A stretch of 64,000 bases of DNA from JBBDIP01 sp050260675 (GTDB taxonomy: Bacteria > Bacillota > Sulfobacillia > Fermentithermobacillales > Fermentithermobacillaceae). A program made the translations under genes and the position numbers. This document shows, piece by piece, positions 60,302-64,000 of this stretch (position 1 is the first letter of the stretch; each line of letters starts with the position of its first letter). The stretch covers positions 620,001 through 684,000 of the forward strand of contig JBLNCN010000011.1 of assembly GCA_050260675.1 (NCBI GenBank). Direction: 5' to 3'. The notes below the pieces were generated by a model. That model did not search any database. It saw nothing but the letters and a program-made list of their open reading frames with translations, and had not been told where the DNA came from.

Positions 60302-62330
60302 TCCGGAAATTCCGCATCCCCGTAGGCGGGCTCGCCCATTTGTGGCATGGCTCTGCTTCTTCCTGGGTCTCACTATAGTCAGCGGCGGCATTCTATCGAC
60401 TGTGGCTGCCTTGGCGTCGGCAAATGGCGACTGGACGGTGCTCAAGGCGCCTTTTTCTGACTACCAGGACACCATGTTCTTCAGGAGGCGGACCGCGTAC
60501 TACTTCACCTGGCTATCCTGTTTGGCTGCCGGTTCCCCCACAGGTACGGGCAACAGGGAAGCGATTCTCGGGTTACTGGAGAGCGAAGGGGAAAACCTCC
60601 GGTATTGCCTGCTGCAGGGCAATGAGGAGATAGTGGCAAGCAATCTTGGCAGTGATCCCTCCTCGATTATCGGTCCGGACAACATGCCTGTTCTACCGAT
60701 GCTGGATGGCTACGGCTACTACTGGTACTTTGACGGGCAAAAAGTACGGGTCTTTGACGACGGTGCGCCTATCGATACGGAGAGGCTAGACAGCGGGTAC
60801 CGGGGCCTCATCCCCAACTTGGCCCGGGGCGATACCGGCTCAAGCAGCATGAGCAATGTCCGAATACTGCTGGCGGTACGGAATCCGGTAATCGCCAATC
60901 CCTATGGGAGTTCAAGGTACTACGCGGATCAACGCCTTCTGTATTGGGTGGGGCGAGCAGCGACGACGGTCTTGGCACTGGGAGTAATACTGCTGGCGTA
61001 CGGGATAGCGGCACGTAGAGAGCGACGGGAATTCGATCTGAGGCTGGCTTTGTGGTCAGGACGGATGTGGTTCGAGCTCAAAGTGATCCTTTCCCTGCTC
61101 GTTCTAGGGACGGCTCTTGCGTTGATTGGCGATCTGCGGCGAAGCGTCTCACCTATGGTCGTAGTTACTGCCGGAGCGTTGACTGTTGCATCTTGGTGGA
61201 CCTGCGTGGTTGTCGCCGACCTCAGGGTCAACGGAAAGCGATTCTTCACCCACAACTCCCTGAACTGGCTCCTACGCGTGTATCGACAGCACGAGCAGCG
61301 GTATACGTGGCAGAAGGTGATGCTGAGGCGGGCTTACGCATTCGTACTTGCTGAGGCAGCGTTGTTCATCCTACTGGCCTGGGCCCTGGACGCAGCAGGG
61401 TACGATTCGACATCAGCCGTGCTCGCGTTGCTGATAGCAGGCATCGGCGTCTATGTCGCCAACAGGTATCTGCGCCGCTTCGGAGAGACTGTGAAGGATC
61501 TTGGTCGCCTGATGGACCACATCCGGCTGATCAAAGGAGGCGATACCGAAACCAGGCTCCGGGTGGCGGAGGACGCGGACATCTACCCTGCAGCGCAAGA
61601 CCTCAACGATGTTCAACAGGGCATTGGCCTTGCTGTGAACGAGCGAGTCAAGTCCGAGCGGATGAAGGTTGATCTCATCACAAACGTCTCCCACGACCTG
61701 AAGACCCCGCTGACTTCGATAGTGAGCTACGTAGACCTTCTTGCTAAGGAAGAAGGCCTGCCCGAGCACGTGAACGATTACATCAGGATCTTGGCGCAGA
61801 AGACTGAGCGCTTAAAGAACCTGATCCAGGATCTCTTTGAGCTGTCCAAGGCGACCAGCAACGACATATCCCTGGACTTGGAAAGGATAGATTTGGCCCG
61901 GCTTGCGAGGCAGGTCCTGGCGGATATGGAGGAGTCGATTCACGCATCTTGTCTTGTGTTCCGGACCAATGTGCCTGACGAGCCAACGTACATTATCAGC
62001 GACGGCGCCAAGCTCTACCGGGTACTGCAGAACCTGATCTCAAACGCGCTAAAGTACTCGCTTCAGGGGTCCAGGGTATTCCTCGACCTGACTGCCAGCG
62101 AGACAGAGGTTGTCTTAACGCTCAAGAACACGGCCAATTACGAGATGAACTTCGACGAAGAAACGATAATGCAGCGGTTTGTGAGAGGCGACCGCTCGAG
62201 AAGCACCGAAGGATCCGGCCTAGGTCTCTCTATAGCGAAAAGCTTCACCGAGGCCTGCGGCGGAAGGTTCAACGTTACGATCGACGGAGACCTCTTCAAA
62301 GTAGAACTGAGGTTCGAAGCCAGTCGATAG
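60276..62330 (+). CDS. Membrane sensor histidine kinase
   Basis: 684-residue sensor, cognate to the preceding regulator. One N-terminal helix (about 22-47), an extracytoplasmic sensing region (about 48-215), then four to five membrane helices (about 218-400), a HAMP-like linker and a kinase core. The H box is NVSHDLKTPLTSIVSYVDLL with phospho-acceptor His473; the N box is YRVLQNLISNALKYS; the G2 box is GSGLGLSIAKS. The G1 Asp motif is replaced by KNTANYEMNFD, as in VanS-like clostridial kinases. Start TTG at 60276 (26-base overlap with the regulator) or TTG at 60288. Confidence 0.93.
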   Translation: MATRLNDTDPEIPHPRRRARPFVAWLCFFLGLTIVSGGILSTVAALASANGDWTVLKAPFSDYQDTMFFRRRTAYYFTWLSCLAAGSPTGTGNREAILGLLESEGENLRYCLLQGNEEIVASNLGSDPSSIIGPDNMPVLPMLDGYGYYWYFDGQKVRVFDDGAPIDTERLDSGYRGLIPNLARGDTGSSSMSNVRILLAVRNPVIANPYGSSRYYADQRLLYWVGRAATTVLALGVILLAYGIAARRERREFDLRLALWSGRMWFELKVILSLLVLGTALALIGDLRRSVSPMVVVTAGALTVASWWTCVVVADLRVNGKRFFTHNSLNWLLRVYRQHEQRYTWQKVMLRRAYAFVLAEAALFILLAWALDAAGYDSTSAVLALLIAGIGVYVANRYLRRFGETVKDLGRLMDHIRLIKGGDTETRLRVAEDADIYPAAQDLNDVQQGIGLAVNERVKSERMKVDLITNVSHDLKTPLTSIVSYVDLLAKEEGLPEHVNDYIRILAQKTERLKNLIQDLFELSKATSNDISLDLERIDLARLARQVLADMEESIHASCLVFRTNVPDEPTYIISDGAKLYRVLQNLISNALKYSLQGSRVFLDLTASETEVVLTLKNTANYEMNFDEETIMQRFVRGDRSRSTEGSGLGLSIAKSFTEACGGRFNVTIDGDLFKVELRFEASR

Positions 62331-62340
62331 CGGATGAAGT

Positions 62341-62379
62341 CGGAGCGGCTCAGGTGACGTTCTACCTGGAGCCGCTCCG
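62341..62379. terminator. Hairpin between convergent kinase and iadA genes
   Basis: CGGAGCGGCTC-AGGT pairs with ACCT-GGAGCCGCTCCG around an 8-base loop with one bulge. No T tract. It is the only structure in the convergent gap and may serve both genes. Confidence 0.55.
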
Positions 62380-62441
62380 GCCGCCATCTCACGGGTTTTG
62401 CGGATATCCTCCACAACCACCCGGGTTTTCAGATCGCCCGG

Positions 62442-63575
62442 TTATGCCTCGAAGGTCCCCTTCACCAGGATTTCTCCTTCTCGCATCATGATGTTGCCCC
62501 TGGCGATTACCGTTTTTATGTTGAGATCCTTGTCCAGCAGCAGGATGTCGGCATCGAGCCCGGGGTGTATGGCGCCCTTTCGCCTGTCGAGCTCCAGGGC
62601 CCGGGCAACGTTTTGTGTGCCGAACGACAAGGCTGTGGGGATCGGCATGCCGTGTTCCTGGATTGCCGCCCGGATAGTCCCGTGAAGCGTAGTCATCACC
62701 GCCGCCTCGAGGCCGATCATCTCGTTCTTCTCGTTCCAGCGCGGCATGCTGCCGTTGGAGTCGGTACTAAGGGTAAGGCGGGCGGGGTCGACGCCGGCAG
62801 CCAACGCCGCCTTGAAGTACTGCACGGCCGTTCCGCCGTTCCCTGCGGTGAAGTCAATGTAGCCGCCCATCGTGGCGAATTCGATGGCCTGCTCAAGTAC
62901 CTTCTGAGCGTGGGTGGGCCTGAAATGCTTGATCGGTATGTCGGTGTCCTTCAGGATTTCGAAGATGAGGTCCAGCTGGGCTTTCTCCTTACCAAGGTGG
63001 AATACCAGAATACCCGGCTTCCCGCTTATCAGGCTGGCCACCCGCACATCGCTCGCAAGCCTGGTGAGCTCTTCTTTGGTGACGTGGGAGGAACGGTGGT
63101 CGGAGATGGCGATCTTGACCCCCAGTACTTCCTGGATGAAAGCGATGTCCTTCTTCACATCCCCGGTGACAGTCTTCGTGGGATACTCGTAGGACCCCGT
63201 AAGGCAGTAGGCCGTGAGCCCCTCTTCATTGAGGGCTTTAGTCTTGGCCACGAGGTTCTCAACACTGCGGGTGATGGAATCGGTCCATAGCAGCCCAAGG
63301 ACGGTGGTTACGCCTGCCTTGATGCAGTCCGAAAGCTTCAGTTCAGGGACTCTGGTGCGGAAGCTGCCTTCTCCCCCGCCCCCGGTGACGTGGACGTGCT
63401 GGTCGATGTAGCCGGGGAACGCGAGCATTCCGGTACCGTCTATGACTGTCAGGTCCGGCAGTGTGTAATCTAGGTCCGTCCCAACTTCTACTATCTTGTC
63501 ATTGCACATGAGGATGTCTTTGATGCCGAGATCCTCGGGTCCGTATACGTGAACGTGCTTCACCAGTTTGAACAA
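62442..63575 (-). CDS. iadA: Beta-aspartyl (isoaspartyl) dipeptidase
   Basis: Cytosolic amidohydrolase-superfamily enzyme that splits beta-aspartyl dipeptides from damaged proteins. The 377-residue product has GYIDQHVHVTGGGGEGSFRTRVPE (metal His pair), TVLGLLWTDSITRS, LTGSYEYPT, ISDHRSSHV, FHLGKEK, FRPTHAQ and LSTDSNGSMP. Length matches the family. It fits with the peptidases encoded at 23.5 and 54-57 kb. Confidence 0.95.
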   Translation of the reverse strand: MFKLVKHVHVYGPEDLGIKDILMCNDKIVEVGTDLDYTLPDLTVIDGTGMLAFPGYIDQHVHVTGGGGEGSFRTRVPELKLSDCIKAGVTTVLGLLWTDSITRSVENLVAKTKALNEEGLTAYCLTGSYEYPTKTVTGDVKKDIAFIQEVLGVKIAISDHRSSHVTKEELTRLASDVRVASLISGKPGILVFHLGKEKAQLDLIFEILKDTDIPIKHFRPTHAQKVLEQAIEFATMGGYIDFTAGNGGTAVQYFKAALAAGVDPARLTLSTDSNGSMPRWNEKNEMIGLEAAVMTTLHGTIRAAIQEHGMPIPTALSFGTQNVARALELDRRKGAIHPGLDADILLLDKDLNIKTVIARGNIMMREGEILVKGTFEA

Positions 63576-63605
63576 CGCGCTCCATCACCTTTCAACGCAG
63601 TCTCT

Positions 63606-63939
63606 CTACGGAAGCAGCACGAGCTTGTTCTGCCGCAACCAACGAAGGCTTTCCTCCAAATCGCATTCCAGCACTAAGTCGGTCGACGCCTCCGCCTGAT
63701 CCAGTAGAGACTCTATCACATTAGCCATGTTCAAGACTCCTCGTCCTAGCGGCCAGTGCTTGTCTTCAATGCCATCGTTGTTGTGCAGGTGTACGTGCCC
63801 TATGCGCTTACCCAGTTGCTCAACCCAATCTCGACATGTACTCCGTGACCTCGAGGCCCAAACCGAGTCCTCTCGCCCTTTCGAGAGTGGTCTTGTCGAA
63901 AGTGTTAACCGAAAGGCGGTCCAAGGACAGCGTTGTCAT
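63606..63939 (-). pseudogene. Decayed TIM-barrel sugar-phosphate isomerase/epimerase-like gene
   Basis: The N-terminal piece starts at ATG 63939 with GAGGTG upstream. It reads TTLSLDRLSVNTFDKTTLERARGLGLGLEVTEYMS and stops at a TGA near 63820. A different frame then encodes a C-terminal-looking piece, LGKRIGHVHLHNNDGIEDKHWPLGRGVLNMANV to KLVLLP, ending at 63606. Xylose-isomerase-like barrels are about 260 residues, so roughly 150 central residues are missing, together with a frame change. This indicates an internal deletion. It lies directly upstream of iadA. Confidence 0.8.
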
Positions 63940-64000
63940 AGTTGTCGCACCTCACCGCCAACGTTCATATAGCGAAGCAGGCCCTTCTCCGAAGACGTTA

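Overview
The window comes from a GC-rich, endospore-forming member of the Bacillota, probably a thermophilic clostridial-type lineage; that placement is inference. The evidence is a classical Firmicutes gene order, sporulation genes (spoIIP, yqfC, yqfD, a ylxY-type deacetylase), CIRCE/HrcA heat-shock control, a valS T-box, competence genes (comEC, comEA), heavy use of GTG and TTG starts with strong Shine-Dalgarno (SD) sites, and a group III (archaeal-type) chaperonin.

Layout. 1-19.7 kb (minus strand) is one long housekeeping block. In transcription order it is hrcA, group III chaperonin, dnaJ, rsmE, ylxY, mtaB, ddl, rpsU, yqfC, yqfD, phoH, pgpH, ybeY, dgkA, recO, glyQ, glyS, ppdK. It follows the Bacillus/Clostridium order, except that grpE-dnaK is replaced by the chaperonin gene, and prmA, cdd and era are missing from their usual places. 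19.7-21.7 kb holds spoIIP, a small holin-like membrane protein and a tRNA-Asn/Met/Glu cluster. 21.8-27.2 kb has a diguanylate cyclase, an S9 peptidase, a 32-codon hydrophobic protein preceded by a sigma-K-like promoter, and an HD-GYP protein. 27.2-33.3 kb (plus strand) has the T-box, valS, folC, a PrcB-domain protein, a SPOR-domain protein and rpsT. 33.4-38.1 kb (minus) has comEC, a VanW protein and holA. 38.2-43.8 kb has a GT8 glycosyltransferase, a MacA/MacB-like pair without an ATPase, and an MFS transporter. 43.8-46.7 kb has groES-groEL under a second CIRCE, then comEA. 46.8-50 kb is a three-gene unit ending in a beta-propeller/beta-lactamase-like fusion. 50.5-64 kb is accessory: a DRG-type GTPase, an Fpg/Nei glycosylase, an MFS exporter, M28 and M20 peptidases, an SPFH protein with a ribbon-helix-helix partner, a vapC-like pseudogene, a two-component system, iadA and a decayed TIM-barrel gene.

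The most unusual signal is non-coding. Two intergenic regions, each between convergent genes (23.1-23.5 kb and 50.0-50.4 kb), carry long arrays of a degenerate 13-bp palindrome, GTCAC-N3-GTGAC. Units recur about every 32 bp, close to three helical turns. Each array contains a matching pair of inverted arms (core GAAAAGTGTGGTC), followed by four further units. They look like members of one undescribed repeat family, possibly phased protein-binding sites or an RNA hairpin ladder.

The second notable point is protein folding. A bacterial group III chaperonin sits between hrcA and dnaJ under CIRCE, beside a separate CIRCE-controlled groESL, while dnaK and grpE are absent from the window.
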